DNA of 64,000 nucleotides, from NCBI RefSeq assembly GCF_963665995.1, contig NZ_OY762512.1:806001-870000 (forward strand), read 5' to 3'. The notes under the pieces are model-generated. The model ran no database searches, was not told where the DNA came from, and worked only from the letters and a program-made list of their open reading frames with translations. This document shows positions 53,989 through 64,000 of the stretch, in pieces (positions within the stretch are counted from its first letter, which is position 1; each line of letters starts with the position of its first letter). This DNA comes from Pleurocapsa sp. FMAR1 (GTDB taxonomy: Bacteria > Cyanobacteriota > Cyanobacteriia > Cyanobacteriales > Xenococcaceae). A program made the translations under genes and the position numbers.

Positions 53989-56451
53989 TTGTTGTAATCC
54001 CCAGTCAGTGATGTTTTCAATGCGATTTCCTAAGTCATCGTAGCTGTAAAGAGGAAGGCATTGAGTTTTTTCAAGAGTGTCTAAGCCAATTAGTAGATTT
54101 GATACTAGGCAATGAAAAGGTTTATTAGAGTTTATACCTGAAAACGCAATAACCAAATTGTTCTTTCTAAGATTTTTTGAAAACATTTCGTAATGGTTAT
54201 TTGTAAGTCTGTGATTAAATAACTTTTCAGTATAGTGATTTAATTTCACATAAGGTCTATAAAGCGATTTTAAGATTAAATCGTTATTGCAATCAGCTTT
54301 TATTCCTTTCTTAAAATAAGATTCTAAAGAAGAACTCCACTTTATTGAATAATCTTTTTTCTTATCTTTTACAGAAGAATTATAAATTTTGGTAAAATAT
54401 GAAATTTTGTCTAATAAAAATAGCCTATCAAAATCATATATCCATTCATCTCTATTTGTAGTTACACCTAATGAGTACAACTTTAATATTGATTTCTCAG
54501 ATTTACCAGCTTTAACATCTTTATCAATCAACGGTAACAGTTCATCAAAATCATTATCAGTTTGATTAATCCAATTATTTTGTTTATCGGGTATCGTATG
54601 AATAAAATCTACATCAGTAAATTTAGTGGTAGACAGAAACTCTAATTTATCCCTTGCAACTTCCAATTCTGGACGACGAGAATAAAATATTTTACAAGGC
54701 GAAGTATTTTTATTTTCTTTCTTGACCATAAAGAAAATAGCGACACCTGTTTGAATACCAAAAACATTATGAGTAGTCCCTGATAATTTAGGATTAGCTC
54801 GTACATCTCCACCTAAATCTAGTATATAAAGATCGCTAAATTCATCTGCAACAACTTTTCTGAATCCGTCGTAAATTCTTTTATCTATATACGATCTATT
54901 GACAATATAAGCTACAATTCCATCATTATTAAGCCTATCTAAAGCCCAACGAAGAAATCGAGTACAAGGATCGTAAACGCTATTCTGATTCTGTGCTGTA
55001 CCGTGTTTAATATACGTCTCTTTTATTCTTTTATCTATGCCGTCTTTATAGCTACGATTGGCATTATCATCATTAAAATTTTCCTGTTTTGCATTATATG
55101 GTGGATTGCCAAGTACTACCGATATATAATTCTTATTTTGTCTGTCAATTCTTTCGGTATTTTCAACACTTAAATGAAATAAATTACCCTGCTTACCTTC
55201 AAAGTAAGTATGCTCAAGAGTATCAACTAAACATATATTATTAAACTCTTCATACTCACCCATTTTTTGCTTATAAGTATATTCAATATTAAGGTTGGCA
55301 ATATAGTAAGGAAGAATTGAAATTTCATTACAGTTAATTTCATTTTGATATTTATGCTTGAGTTTGTGTTTAGGAATATGCTCAATTAGTTCAGTAATGA
55401 AAGTGCCTGTACCGACTGCTGGTTCAATTATATGAACGTCTTTATCTTCAAGTAATTTTCCAAAGTGTTTATGAGTTAAATAATCAACACTATTTACCAT
55501 AAAGCGAACAATTTCATTAGGAGTATAAACTATTCCTAATCTATCCGCAGCCTTTGGATTATAAGCCTGATAAAAATTCTCGTATATAGCTTTTAAAAAT
55601 TTTTGCTTTTCGTGATGGTTAGCAATATTTGCTGCGGTGCGTTTAATTACTTCGTAGTAGCTATTTATTTTAGAAAACGTATTTCTTTTAACATTGCCAG
55701 TGAAAAAAGTATTAACTACTAAATGCAATTCTCTGGCTATATTATTCTCTCTATGAAATTGCGTCTCATTAAAAATGCTAATAAAAATATCTTCAGTCAG
55801 AATATGCTGAATAATCATTTCTCTTATATCGAGTAAACCGATCTCAGGATTAATCGACTGTCGGCAAATAGCTAAAAATTTATCTCTAGCATCGCTAAAT
55901 TGCTGATTTGTTTCTGTTTGTATATCAATTAAATTTCGTAACGCAACTAAAATTTTGGGTATATCTTCCCGAAATGATGCGATCGCCTGACGGAAATTAG
56001 TTACTTCTGGGGGAACATAGTTGACAAATTCACCGATTAAACCATCTAAACCAGACGTATCTTTCATGTCAATACGACCTGTTTCAGATCCATGCTGAAT
56101 TAAAACGGCAGTTAGAGAATCTTCAAACAGAATATTTTTGTCGGGATATCCTTTGGCAAATTTCTTTTCTATTTCTCGGTCTAAATTGTCATATTTATCT
56201 TTCGCTTCCCAATAACCATAATCAAGTCTGATAGCGTCTTTAACTGTGCCATCAGGTCGTATTGTTGTTCCTGTTTTGGTTTTATAATCTAGTTCGGGAA
56301 TTAATAGATAGTCTTTAGGTTTACAATACCCGTTGAGCAAATTTTGAAAAGCCGATCTAGTTGCAGTTTCTTTGCTTTTTCCACCGTACTGAATTAGTTT
56401 TTCTACTTCTTGATGATATTGCGAAACTAAAAGCTTAGACATAATTATCAA
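53989..56451 (-). pseudogene. Type ISP-like restriction-modification enzyme, N-terminal part (nuclease + methyltransferase)
   Basis: 821 residues of the enzyme, continuing in frame into 101 transposase residues. M4 (56442) is the more likely start. Residues ~65-95 hold a PD-(D/E)XK-type nuclease (YWEAKD, E82-x-K84). Residues ~300-460 hold an N6-adenine methyltransferase: YTPNEIVRFMV, motif I EPAVGTGTF (343-351) and motif IV NPPY (449-452). No helicase motor separates them, unlike LlaBIII-type Type ISP. The C-terminal ~195 residues, needed for DNA recognition, are now at 7246-7833. The fusion protein might still bind SAM, but I infer loss of function. Confidence 0.88.
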
Positions 56452-56846
56452 AGAAAGAATATAAAACAGTTTTTATAAACTTATTCTTCCCTTAACAATT
56501 GTCTTTACTGCCCAGCAATTATCCGTAAATGGATGAAGTTTAGGTGAAGATTTACAGATTCAGTTAAATAGTATCAGATTATCAATGATTTTTTATTCAA
56601 CTCCAGATGTAGCGTAAATAATTAAAACGAATACTTTTGCAAATGTTCTCAGTTAATAAAGACGTTAAATCTACCTATATAAATATCAGTAAGCTGATGC
56701 TCATAAGATAAAAAATGCAGTATTATAACTTACGTTTTTTTATTTAAAATACGCTTTGCTCGGTATAATTATTGATTAAAATAGATTGATAATTTGCTTT
56801 GTGTTGATTAAGTAACTGTATTTTTCAAGCTCAATGGCATTGCTCA
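56452..56846. other. Intergenic region
   Basis: 395 bp, AT-rich, upstream of the restriction gene and downstream of the oxidoreductase gene. Should contain the restriction gene promoter. No C-box-like repeat or controller gene seen. Confidence 0.4.
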
Positions 56847-57932
56847 CTACCACTGGCTACGAATGCGATCGACTGCTTCCATAATTTTGAGAGTTTCATT
56901 TAAAGGCATGACTTCACTTTCTAATTGCCCATTTTTAAGGCAGTTCATAACTTCTAATGCTTCATAGTTATAACCATTGCCTGTTATGAGTTCGACTGTT
57001 GTTTGGTCAGACACAAGCAGGCTGGAAATAAACATATACCCGCGCTTAATTAGTCTGTTTTGTTTGGCAGCGGCAACCAACCTCTGTTTAAAATTGGGAG
57101 GTATCAAAGGAGAAGGATAAGATTGAGTCAATTGCGAAAACTTGCTGACAGATATTTTTTCAGGTTTAATAAAGAGTTCGTGAATAATAATTTTGCCCTT
57201 AGTACCCATAATTACTGCTTGGTTAGAACTATAGGTACAAAGGGATTGAGATAAGGTAGCTAGTTTTCCTTGAGGATAATTTAATAAAATTGTAGACTGT
57301 TCATCTACACCAGAAGGAGCGATCGCCCCCTGAGCGACTATCTGTGAAGGCTCTCCAAAAAGATAATAAGCCAAAGACAGTCCATAAACACCGCGATCTA
57401 ATAATGCTCCACCTCCAAATTCTGGTTTAAAAAAGCGACTATCAGGATCGTAAGCAAAAGGATAGCCAAAATCAGCACTCAGCATTTTAAGATCGCCTAT
57501 TTCACCTGATTCAATTTTTCTTTTTACTGCTTGAATCAAAGGCATAAAACGCATCCACATTGCTTCCATGCAAAACAGCTTTTGGCTGCGCGCTACTTGA
57601 ATTATCTCTTGAGTCTCTTGGGCATTAAGAGCAAAAGGCTTTTCACAGAGAACGGGCTTGCCAGCTTTTAAAGCTAAAATACACAAATCCTTATGGGTAT
57701 GATTTGGGGTAGCAACATAAACAACATCAAGATCGGGGTCATTGACTAATTGTTCATAGCTTTCATAAGCTCGTGGTATACCTAATATTTGTGCAAAAGC
57801 TTGAGCTTTAGCCTGTTTTCTAGAAGCTACACCTAATAATTGTGCATTTGGGACAGATCTTAACCCTTTGGCAAATTCTCCTGCTATAAAACCTGTACCT
57901 AATATTCCCCAGCGTATAAATTGTGATGACAT
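56847..57932 (-). CDS. Gfo/Idh/MocA family oxidoreductase
   Basis: 361 residues. N-terminal NAD(P) fold (WGILGTGFIAGEFAKGL), VATPNHTHKDL and EKPFALNAQE motif. C-terminal alpha/beta domain (DFGYPFAYDPDSRFF, GGGALLDRGVYGLSLA). Substrate is probably a sugar or cyclitol; unknown. Follows another family member by 50 bp on the same strand. Confidence 0.9.
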   Translation of the reverse strand: MSSQFIRWGILGTGFIAGEFAKGLRSVPNAQLLGVASRKQAKAQAFAQILGIPRAYESYEQLVNDPDLDVVYVATPNHTHKDLCILALKAGKPVLCEKPFALNAQETQEIIQVARSQKLFCMEAMWMRFMPLIQAVKRKIESGEIGDLKMLSADFGYPFAYDPDSRFFKPEFGGGALLDRGVYGLSLAYYLFGEPSQIVAQGAIAPSGVDEQSTILLNYPQGKLATLSQSLCTYSSNQAVIMGTKGKIIIHELFIKPEKISVSKFSQLTQSYPSPLIPPNFKQRLVAAAKQNRLIKRGYMFISSLLVSDQTTVELITGNGYNYEALEVMNCLKNGQLESEVMPLNETLKIMEAVDRIRSQW

Positions 57933-57982
57933 TACTCAGATTTAAATTGCTTTGTTCAATGCTTTATTTAAAAACTGTTGCT

Positions 57983-59131
57983 TTATTTAGCCCAAGGCAT
58001 GGGTTTAATAGGTTCAAAAGAAGACTTGATTTTGTAAGTGCCATTGGTTTGTCTAGCATCATGTATTGCTAAAGCTAACTCGTTAACATGAAGAGAATAT
58101 CGAGCCGAAAGGCGACAAGGACGATTCTCTCTAATTGCATTGGCTATTTCAGCAATGCCTCTAGCAAAATCCATTTGAAAAGCACCGCGATAGTTGAATT
58201 TTTTGGATTTGTGACTATTTTTAAGCTTGTATTTCTGCTTAATAGGACTTATAAATCTCTTGCGTCGCAGATTAAACATTCGCCTGATATACACAGGAGA
58301 ATTATAAAACCAACAGTCTTTAATGCTGATTATTCCCTCCTCTCCAAAAATTCGCAAACTATGGTCGTGAGGGGCAATAATACTACAGGTCAACCTAACC
58401 ACTACTCCTGAAGCAAATTTGATGCAGGCTACAGAAAAATCGGGGGAGTCTATCTCCAAGGATACATCTGTTCTCTTGTCCTTAATTTGAGTAGAACCAA
58501 AGGCAGTAACGCTTTCTGCTCGTCCAAAAAAGGCAGGAAACCAAGAAAGATAGTAACCAACGTGTTCTAAAGTGCAGCCTACTTCAAATTCGTCTATGTA
58601 TGGCCAAGGAATACCCGACTCACTAACCCAAGATTTGTAGGGCATCTTGTGAATTAATCCATCATCCATCTCAGCATAAACTAAGAAAACTTCCCCTACT
58701 ACTTCTTCTCGTAGTGCCTTCCACATTGTTTGTGCGGTTTCGCTTAAAAGATTGCACGGGGCTGAGGCTAAATATAGTCCTTGTCGTTCGGCGAAATCAA
58801 CCAATTCTTCTGCTTGCTCCATTTCCATTGCCAAAGGTTTTTCTGAGTAAACGTGCTTATTCGCCTTCAGACAAGCAAGGGTTATTTCATAGTGACTTTT
58901 GGGGTTTGTTAAATTGACAACCAGCGTTACATCTTGGTCTTCAAGCAATTCTTCTAATGAGGCGTAAACCCGAAGGCGATGGTATTGAGCAAAATGTTCC
59001 GCTTTGGTTTGCTTCCAATCATATACTCCTGCTATTCTCAATTCTGAATAGTTTTGCAAGGTTTTTAGGTAATAATCAGCTACAAAACCGCATCCAACAA
59101 TGGCAATATTAATGGTATTAGTATCAGGCAT
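57983..59131 (-). CDS. Gfo/Idh/MocA family oxidoreductase (second member)
   Basis: 382 residues. AIVGCGFVADYYLKTLQ nucleotide motif, VNLTNPKSHYEITLACLKANKHVYSEKPLAME catalytic Lys region in parts, and a longer C-terminal domain than its neighbour. The EKP motif is kept. Upstream in the same leftward operon with 56847-57932. Together they may act on consecutive steps of nucleotide-sugar or inositol metabolism; inferred. Confidence 0.88.
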   Translation of the reverse strand: MPDTNTINIAIVGCGFVADYYLKTLQNYSELRIAGVYDWKQTKAEHFAQYHRLRVYASLEELLEDQDVTLVVNLTNPKSHYEITLACLKANKHVYSEKPLAMEMEQAEELVDFAERQGLYLASAPCNLLSETAQTMWKALREEVVGEVFLVYAEMDDGLIHKMPYKSWVSESGIPWPYIDEFEVGCTLEHVGYYLSWFPAFFGRAESVTAFGSTQIKDKRTDVSLEIDSPDFSVACIKFASGVVVRLTCSIIAPHDHSLRIFGEEGIISIKDCWFYNSPVYIRRMFNLRRKRFISPIKQKYKLKNSHKSKKFNYRGAFQMDFARGIAEIANAIRENRPCRLSARYSLHVNELALAIHDARQTNGTYKIKSSFEPIKPMPWAK

Positions 59132-59412
59132 TTTTGAGTTAGTTTCAAATTCTCAGCCTGATTTTAGCTTACAATTGAGAAATTTAGTTCATAATTATAT
59201 AAAATGATGTTAATCTCTTTAAAATGCTCTTTCAATGCTGATTTTTAGAAATTACATTACCAAATTTAGGCGTATCAATCTTTGCTCAATTTTTAGTAAT
59301 GTATGATTTCTTTCAAATTGGCACAAAATAGACTTAACTCATAAGAGCCTTAGACAATCAGGTAAAATAATCAGTAGTTATAAATTTTAAAAAATCTTAA
59401 AGGAGATATTCA

Positions 59413-59508
59413 ATGGGTGGCGTAATTGCTTTTGTATTAATTATTGGCTTGTATACAGGAATTGCTTTAGGTCTATACTTTGGTTTGCGCAAATTTAAAA
59501 TTATTTAA
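59413..59508 (+). CDS. petL: Cytochrome b6f complex subunit PetL-like
   Basis: 31 residues, one hydrophobic helix and a basic end: GVIAFVLIIGLYTGIALGLY then FGLRKFKII. This layout matches PetL, a single-span stabilising subunit of the thylakoid b6f complex. AAAGGAG lies before the ATG (59399-59405). A hairpin follows. Too short for most gene-finders. Confidence 0.72.
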   Translation: MGGVIAFVLIIGLYTGIALGLYFGLRKFKII

Positions 59509-59530
59509 TCTACTCATCAACTGACACATT

Positions 59531-59565
59531 CAAAGCATCGCCAACCATGACGATGCTTTGAAATT
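59531..59565 (+). terminator. Hairpin terminator after petL
   Basis: Arms CAAAGCATCG (59531-59540) and CGATGCTTTG (59551-59560) with a 10-nt loop, then AAATTT. Confidence 0.7.
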
Positions 59566-59798
59566 TAGCTCGAATTCTTTAATTATGACAATGTTGACCA
59601 TACAGCTAGTTATTTTGCTAGCCGATAGGCTAAATTTAACCAAGTCAACCGTTTTCCGCCTTCGGTGGTTACAATTGCACATGGTTTTGTGATCTCATTC
59701 TGCTATTTAAACGGCACAATAAATATATATGAGACTTAATGGTAATAACAGCAATGCTAGTTATTTAACCAAAATAATTGAATCAGAGGTAAGTTAGA

Positions 59799-60581
59799 TT
59801 GGACGAATCATATCAAGACTATATCAACCGAGTTGCTAGGTTAACCTTACCCAGCGCTTGTTCGATGCAATTACAAACTGTTCAACACTCTCCCAAGTAT
59901 ATCGACGGCAAGCCAGTATCATTTCCTGGGTACAGTGTAATTACTCCTCCTGCGAAAGAAGATACAGCCAACGAAGGTTTTTATAAGCAGGTAAAAAACC
60001 TACAGCAGCAATTATCTCAGCAACTAGAGCCTGGCTTTTTTATTCCTTTGCCGTCAACAAGTTTCCATTTTACTTTGGCAGACTTAGTTTGGGATGATAA
60101 TTATCGGCAAATAGCAGCAGCAAATCCTAGTTTCGATCAAGAGTTACGCAATCAAGTAGCTGTTAGTTTTGAGCAGTATAAAGATTCTATATCGGCTAAT
60201 CAATCTCTTTCCTGGCAATTATGGGGAATTATCACCAGACCTAGAGCAATTATGGCTTGTTTAGTCCCTAAAGACCAAGAAAGCTATCAGTTGGTAGTTA
60301 AATTGCGACGCTCTCTTTATCAGAATTCAGGATTGATTGGTTTGGGAATTGAACAGCAGTATGACTTAACGGCTCATATTACTTTAGGATATTTTGGTGA
60401 TATACCTTCTAGTTTAAACCGCGATCGCCTTTGTATTGTTCTATCGCAAATTAACGATTATTTAGTGGAAAGTGAACTACCCGAATTTGTGATTGAACAG
60501 GCACAGCTAAGGAAGTTTGAAGACATGGTTCATTATCATCGTGAACCTGATTGGGCTGCCGTTCAATTCAATGAACAATAA
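59799..60581 (+). CDS. DUF1868 (2H phosphoesterase-like) protein
   Basis: 260 residues from TTG 59799, with AGAGG about 12 bp upstream. Two H-x-T motifs typical of 2H phosphoesterases: FHFTLADLVW and AHITLGYFGD. Family members hydrolyse or ligate 2',5'/cyclic phosphodiesters; this one is uncharacterised. Lies upstream of the precorrin gene and may be co-transcribed. Confidence 0.78.
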   Translation: MDESYQDYINRVARLTLPSACSMQLQTVQHSPKYIDGKPVSFPGYSVITPPAKEDTANEGFYKQVKNLQQQLSQQLEPGFFIPLPSTSFHFTLADLVWDDNYRQIAAANPSFDQELRNQVAVSFEQYKDSISANQSLSWQLWGIITRPRAIMACLVPKDQESYQLVVKLRRSLYQNSGLIGLGIEQQYDLTAHITLGYFGDIPSSLNRDRLCIVLSQINDYLVESELPEFVIEQAQLRKFEDMVHYHREPDWAAVQFNEQ

Positions 60582-60616
60582 CTGTATTAAACAATATTTA
60601 CAATAGTTGAGCAGTA

Positions 60617-61240
60617 TTGAGTTTTAAAATTAAAGAGTTAAATCATCCAATTGTTGAACAAAGTTTTGCCATCATCGACCAGGAGGTAGGAGAGCATAAT
60701 CTTAGTCTAGAAGAATATGCGATCGCTCGTCGGGTAATTCATGCTACTGCGGACTTTGAATATTTGAACCTGTTGCAGTTTAGTCCCAAGGCGATCGCTT
60801 CTGGGATTTCTGCACTCAAAGAAGGTGCGCCAATTGTGACAGATGTAACGATGGTGCAGCGGGGAATTACTAGTTTAGTGGCAAAAACTTTTAAAAACCC
60901 AGTTATTGCTGCTATTGAACAGGTGCAGATAGCCGAATCAGGAAAAACTCGCACCGAAACAGGCTTGCTTAAATGTTGGTCAAAGTATCCCCAGGCTGTG
61001 TATGTTATTGGCAACGCGCCCACCGCCCTGCTTGCTCTTTGTCAGCAGATTGCTAATTCTGCCTCAAAAACCATACCAGCATTAATTATCGGTGTTCCTG
61101 TAGGTTTTGTCTCGGTAATTGAATCTAAACAAGCCCTAACAGAGATAAACGTACCGCAAATTTTAATAAAAGGTAGAAAAGGAGGCTCTCCCGCAGCGGC
61201 TTCTATTTTAAATGCGTTATTGATTTTAGCATCTGAGTAA
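60617..61240 (+). CDS. cobH/cbiC: Precorrin-8X methylmutase
   Basis: 207 residues from TTG 60617. HPIVEQSFAIIDQEVG, the catalytic RRVIHATADFEY, TDVTMVQRGI, VYVIGNAPTALLAL and IIGVPVGFVSVIESK are diagnostic. Moves a methyl group to form hydrogenobyrinic/cobyrinic acid in B12 synthesis. 35 bp after the DUF1868 gene. Confidence 0.93.
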   Translation: MSFKIKELNHPIVEQSFAIIDQEVGEHNLSLEEYAIARRVIHATADFEYLNLLQFSPKAIASGISALKEGAPIVTDVTMVQRGITSLVAKTFKNPVIAAIEQVQIAESGKTRTETGLLKCWSKYPQAVYVIGNAPTALLALCQQIANSASKTIPALIIGVPVGFVSVIESKQALTEINVPQILIKGRKGGSPAAASILNALLILASE

Positions 61241-61279
61241 AAGAGTAGGCTTTAGCGATCGCCCTAAACGATCTAATTT

Positions 61280-61433
61280 CTAAATCACAATCAGGTCATT
61301 TGGACGAGCATTCTTTAACATTTCATCTAGATTAGGACGACTCGGTAAAGCTAAACTAAAAATATCGGCAAAAAATATTGCGCATCCATGCGAATGCAGA
61401 AAATCAACTTGTAAATTTAATCATCCCCTTTCT
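61280..61433 (-). pseudogene. Unrecognised protein fragment, no start codon
   Basis: About 50 codons, continuous on the minus strand, ending [16 protein letters not shown] then [11 protein letters not shown] and a stop. It lacks a start codon and is bounded upstream by a stop. Composition looks protein-like, so it may be the tail of a lost gene, but I cannot name it. Confidence 0.35.
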
Positions 61434-61457
61434 ACTCAGGCACTTAGTAAAGACATA

Positions 61458-62501
61458 ATGACACTTCAAACAATAAAAAAATCAGACAATTCTAAAGTTC
61501 TCTTGGGCAAATCTTTGGCTGAGTTAACCGCTTGGGTAGAAGAACATGGGCAACCTGCCTATAGGGGAAAGCAACTATACCAATGGTTATACCAAAAAGG
61601 AGCGCGATCGCTTTTGGATATTTCTGTATTCCCTAAAAAATGGCGCGAAGAGATGGCTGATTATCCTTTGGGACGCTCTACAATTCATTATCGTAGCGTT
61701 GCTGCCGATGCTACCCGTAAATATCTGCTGCGTCTTGGAGATGGGTTGATTATTGAAGCAGTTGGCATTCCCACCTCTAAACGTTTGACTGTGTGTGTTT
61801 CTTCTCAGGTTGGCTGTCCGATGGACTGCGATTTTTGCGCCACAGGTAAAGGCGGTTTTACTCGCAATCTCAAGGCTTATGAAATCGTCGATCAGGTGCT
61901 GACGGTGCAAGAAGATTTCCAACAGAGAGTAAGTAACGTGGTGTTTATGGGTATGGGAGAACCTATGGCAAATATTGATGAGGTTGTAGCTGCGGTTAAA
62001 TCTCTCAATCAAGATGTCGGAATTGGAGCGCGATCGCTTACTGTCTCTACAGTGGGTATTCCTGGTAAAATCCAACAGTTAGCTCAACATCAACTACAGA
62101 TTGTACTAGCGGTCAGTCTTCATGCCTCTAATCAAGCTTTGCGAGAACAATTAATCCCTAGTGCTAAGAAATACACTTTAGATAATCTATTGGATGAATG
62201 TCGCGATTATGTTCAGGTTACGGGGAGAAGAGTAACCTTTGAATATGTTCTACTGGCAGGAGTTAATGACCTATCAGAAAATGCCAGGGAATTGGTTCAG
62301 TGTCTTAAAGGCTTCCAAGCCCACGTCAACCTTATTCCTTATAATCCCATTTCTGAAGTTGATTATCAAAGACCAGATAAACGCCGCATTCAAGCATTTA
62401 CTGATATTCTAGAAGAGGCAAATATAGCCGTTAGCGTTCGCTATTCTCGTGGCTTGGAAGCAGATGCAGCCTGCGGACAGCTAAGAGCCTCAAAAATTTA
62501 G
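61458..62501 (+). CDS. rlmN: 23S rRNA (adenine-2503-C2) methyltransferase RlmN
   Basis: 347 residues, radical SAM enzyme. Fe-S ligands C120, C124, C127 ([16 protein letters not shown]), and the resolving C339 in AACGQLR near the end. [13 protein letters not shown] and SVGI-like motifs are typical. Also modifies some tRNAs. Overlaps the following minus-strand gene by 4 bp. Confidence 0.95.
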   Translation: MTLQTIKKSDNSKVLLGKSLAELTAWVEEHGQPAYRGKQLYQWLYQKGARSLLDISVFPKKWREEMADYPLGRSTIHYRSVAADATRKYLLRLGDGLIIEAVGIPTSKRLTVCVSSQVGCPMDCDFCATGKGGFTRNLKAYEIVDQVLTVQEDFQQRVSNVVFMGMGEPMANIDEVVAAVKSLNQDVGIGARSLTVSTVGIPGKIQQLAQHQLQIVLAVSLHASNQALREQLIPSAKKYTLDNLLDECRDYVQVTGRRVTFEYVLLAGVNDLSENARELVQCLKGFQAHVNLIPYNPISEVDYQRPDKRRIQAFTDILEEANIAVSVRYSRGLEADAACGQLRASKI

Positions 62502-62698
62502 GCTGAAACAGAAAAAGAAGAATTGACGCGGTGACATTCGACACCTGGAGCGTAAGCTTCAATCACTTTGCCAGTTTTAGCGCATTGAACTAGCAGATAG
62601 TCACAGCTACGACACGAAATGCGCTTAATCGAATCATTGATAGTTTTTACAGCGCGATCGCCACAGTTAGAGCAAGGAATTATTTGTGTCTTAGTCAT
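62498..62698 (-). CDS. Small zinc-ribbon protein
   Basis: 66 residues. [10 protein letters not shown] and [13 protein letters not shown] give two Cx2C knuckles of a zinc ribbon. Unknown function, common in cyanobacteria beside unrelated genes. Convergent with rlmN. Confidence 0.75.
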   Translation of the reverse strand: MTKTQIIPCSNCGDRAVKTINDSIKRISCRSCDYLLVQCAKTGKVIEAYAPGVECHRVNSSFSVSA

Positions 62699-63042
62699 TT
62701 TTACTTCCCAGAACCTTGAGACTTAAATGATCGAGTCTGAAATTCTGTTTGCAGGTAAAGTTTTAATTTTAGTTTACATAAATAAGTGTAATTACCTTTT
62801 AAGTATTACTCTTCAGTCTTTAGATATATTTTATATCTTTCTATATTGATCCCTGATGACCATAAGTCTAATTCAATCTATATGTTCTGTCTCGAAGGTA
62901 TTTTTAGCTTATTTTCAAATATTAATTATAAAAACACAATTTATCTTTATCTCTTTCTAAGCTTTTATTTTTTCTGCGTCATTATGCTAAATAATGATTT
63001 AATTTTAGAAAACAATTATTTTGCTTTATATGGCAATAATCT
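62699..63042. other. Intergenic region before menB
   Basis: 344 bp, AT-rich. A frame at 62846-63214 runs into menB in another register and is rejected. No repeat seen; it should include the menB promoter. Confidence 0.4.
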
Positions 63043-63876
63043 ATGCAAGTTGAATGGCAGACAGTTAAAAGTTACGAAGATATTTTTTATCAAAAATGGA
63101 ATGGTATTGCCAAAATCACCATTAATCGTCCTCACAAGCGCAATGCGTTTCGACCCAAAACTATATTTGAAATGTATGATGCTTTTATCGACGCTCGCGA
63201 AGACAATACTGTAGGGGTAGTCTTGCTTACAGGTGCAGGACCTCATACAGACGGTAAATATGCTTTTTGTGCTGGTGGCGATCAAAGCATTAGAGGAAAA
63301 GCAGGATATATAGATGAACAAGGCACACCAAGATTAAATGTCTTAGACTTACAGCGTTTGATTCGCTCATTGCCAAAAGTAACCATCGCTTTAGTAGCTG
63401 GTTATGCGATCGGTGGAGGTCATGTACTTCATGTTTTATGCGACTTGACTATTGCAGCAGATAACGCCATTTTTGGACAAACAGGACCAAAAGTAGGTAG
63501 TTTTGACGGTGGATTTGGCTCTAGCTATTTAGCAAGAATTGTCGGTCAAAAAAAAGCTAGAGAAATTTGGTTTTTATGTCGCCAATATAACGCTACAGAA
63601 GCTAGGGAAATGGGCTTAGTTAACTGCGTTGTACCGATAGATCGCCTAGAAGCCGAGGGGATTAAGTGGTCACAAGAGATTCTATCCAAAAGCCCCATTG
63701 CCATTCGCTGTCTAAAAGCTGCCTTTAATGCTGACTGTGATGGACAAGCAGGTTTACAAGAATTGGCTGGCAACGCTACTATGCTCTACTATATGACAGA
63801 AGAAGGAGCAGAAGGAAAACAAGCCTTCTTAGAAAAGCGATCGCCAAATTTTCAACAGTATCCTTGGCTACCTTGA
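63043..63876 (+). CDS. menB: 1,4-dihydroxy-2-naphthoyl-CoA synthase
   Basis: 277 residues of the crotonase fold: [74 protein letters not shown]. Cyclises o-succinylbenzoyl-CoA, the ring-closing step of phylloquinone (vitamin K1) synthesis for photosystem I. Ends just before a strong terminator. Confidence 0.95.
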   Translation: MQVEWQTVKSYEDIFYQKWNGIAKITINRPHKRNAFRPKTIFEMYDAFIDAREDNTVGVVLLTGAGPHTDGKYAFCAGGDQSIRGKAGYIDEQGTPRLNVLDLQRLIRSLPKVTIALVAGYAIGGGHVLHVLCDLTIAADNAIFGQTGPKVGSFDGGFGSSYLARIVGQKKAREIWFLCRQYNATEAREMGLVNCVVPIDRLEAEGIKWSQEILSKSPIAIRCLKAAFNADCDGQAGLQELAGNATMLYYMTEEGAEGKQAFLEKRSPNFQQYPWLP

Positions 63877-63881
63877 AAAAC

Positions 63882-63918
63882 AAAAGTGCGTCCCCATAAT
63901 CTTAGGACGCACTTTTTT
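63882..63918 (+). terminator. Intrinsic terminator after menB
   Basis: Perfect 12-bp arms AAAAGTGCGTCC (63882-63893) and GGACGCACTTTT (63905-63916) with an 11-nt loop and TT after. Confidence 0.9.
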
Positions 63919-64000
63919 GGTAGGCAAAAAAACATAAATATACCAAATTGCCAAGTTTTAATTAACTCAAAGCTTCATCTTTATTTTTTACAAATTGTGT

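Noticed and set aside
62846-63214. 122-residue frame overlapping menB
   Set aside because: AT-rich, out of register with menB, and menB is certain.

Overview
The window comes from a cyanobacterium. The octamer GCGATCGC (HIP1) recurs in genes and spacers throughout, and there are cyanobacterial marker genes: a one-helix high-light-inducible protein, a PetL-like cytochrome b6f peptide, a ThiO-ThiG fusion, a CpeY-like bilin lyase, an NtcB-like regulator, MenB, and cobalamin genes behind a B12 riboswitch. DNA is AT-rich with small GC-rich palindromic repeats. A baeocyte-forming or other unicellular/colonial lineage is possible, but the sequence does not fix the genus. No tRNA, rRNA or CRISPR array was seen.

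Layout. 1-2305: two gene remnants joined head to head, then a secreted [11 protein letters not shown] repeat protein. 2690-6554: redox/metal-stress block (peroxiredoxin, ZIP transporter, Dps, small unknown protein, glutathione reductase). 6640-7833: left half of an IS630 element fused to the end of a restriction-modification gene. 7946-16447: stress-type genes (membrane protein, three YflT-like proteins counting the one at 25.8 kb, CbpA/CbpM, SRPBCC protein, Zn alcohol dehydrogenase, Asp/Arg-rich protein, Mn catalase, DUF4383). 16615-20603: acyl-CoA dehydrogenase, PIG-L deacetylase, NodS-like methyltransferase and GT2 glycosyltransferase, a probable small biosynthetic cluster. 21172-34618: DUF2243 protein, MMADHC-like protein, ThiOG, NDH-2 with DoxX, spermidine-synthase-like protein, HIT, ExbB/ExbD, tandem Usp. 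34904-44874: cysteine desulfurase, Uma2 and PD-(D/E)XK-like nucleases, BioB, HLIP, B12 riboswitch with CbiX, CpeY-like lyase, PP-loop enzyme. 45266-53568: PAP2, TrpD-like protein, NtcB-like regulator, coiled-coil protein, CsaB, dynamin-like GTPase, alpha/beta hydrolase. 53678-56451: the other half of the IS630 element fused to the start of the restriction-modification gene. 56847-63876: two Gfo/Idh/MocA oxidoreductases, PetL, DUF1868, precorrin-8X methylmutase, RlmN, zinc-ribbon protein, MenB.

The most striking result is structural. The chimeric reading frames at 6705-7833 (+) and 53683-56451 (-) are exact reciprocals. Inverting 7246-53988 (46,743 bp) rejoins both a single-chain Type ISP-like restriction-methylation gene and an IS630 transposase with no codon lost at either junction. 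The window therefore carries a reciprocal, apparently non-homologous inversion that split both genes. A second theme is small mobile palindromic repeats placed in frame or in structured RNA: inside glutathione reductase, the restriction enzyme C-terminal part, the PIG-L deacetylase (a purine-rich version) and a peripheral arm of the cobalamin riboswitch. Two genes have unusual beginnings: the acyl-CoA dehydrogenase appears to start at ATT, and the NDH-2 N-terminus is reached only across a nine-A run.
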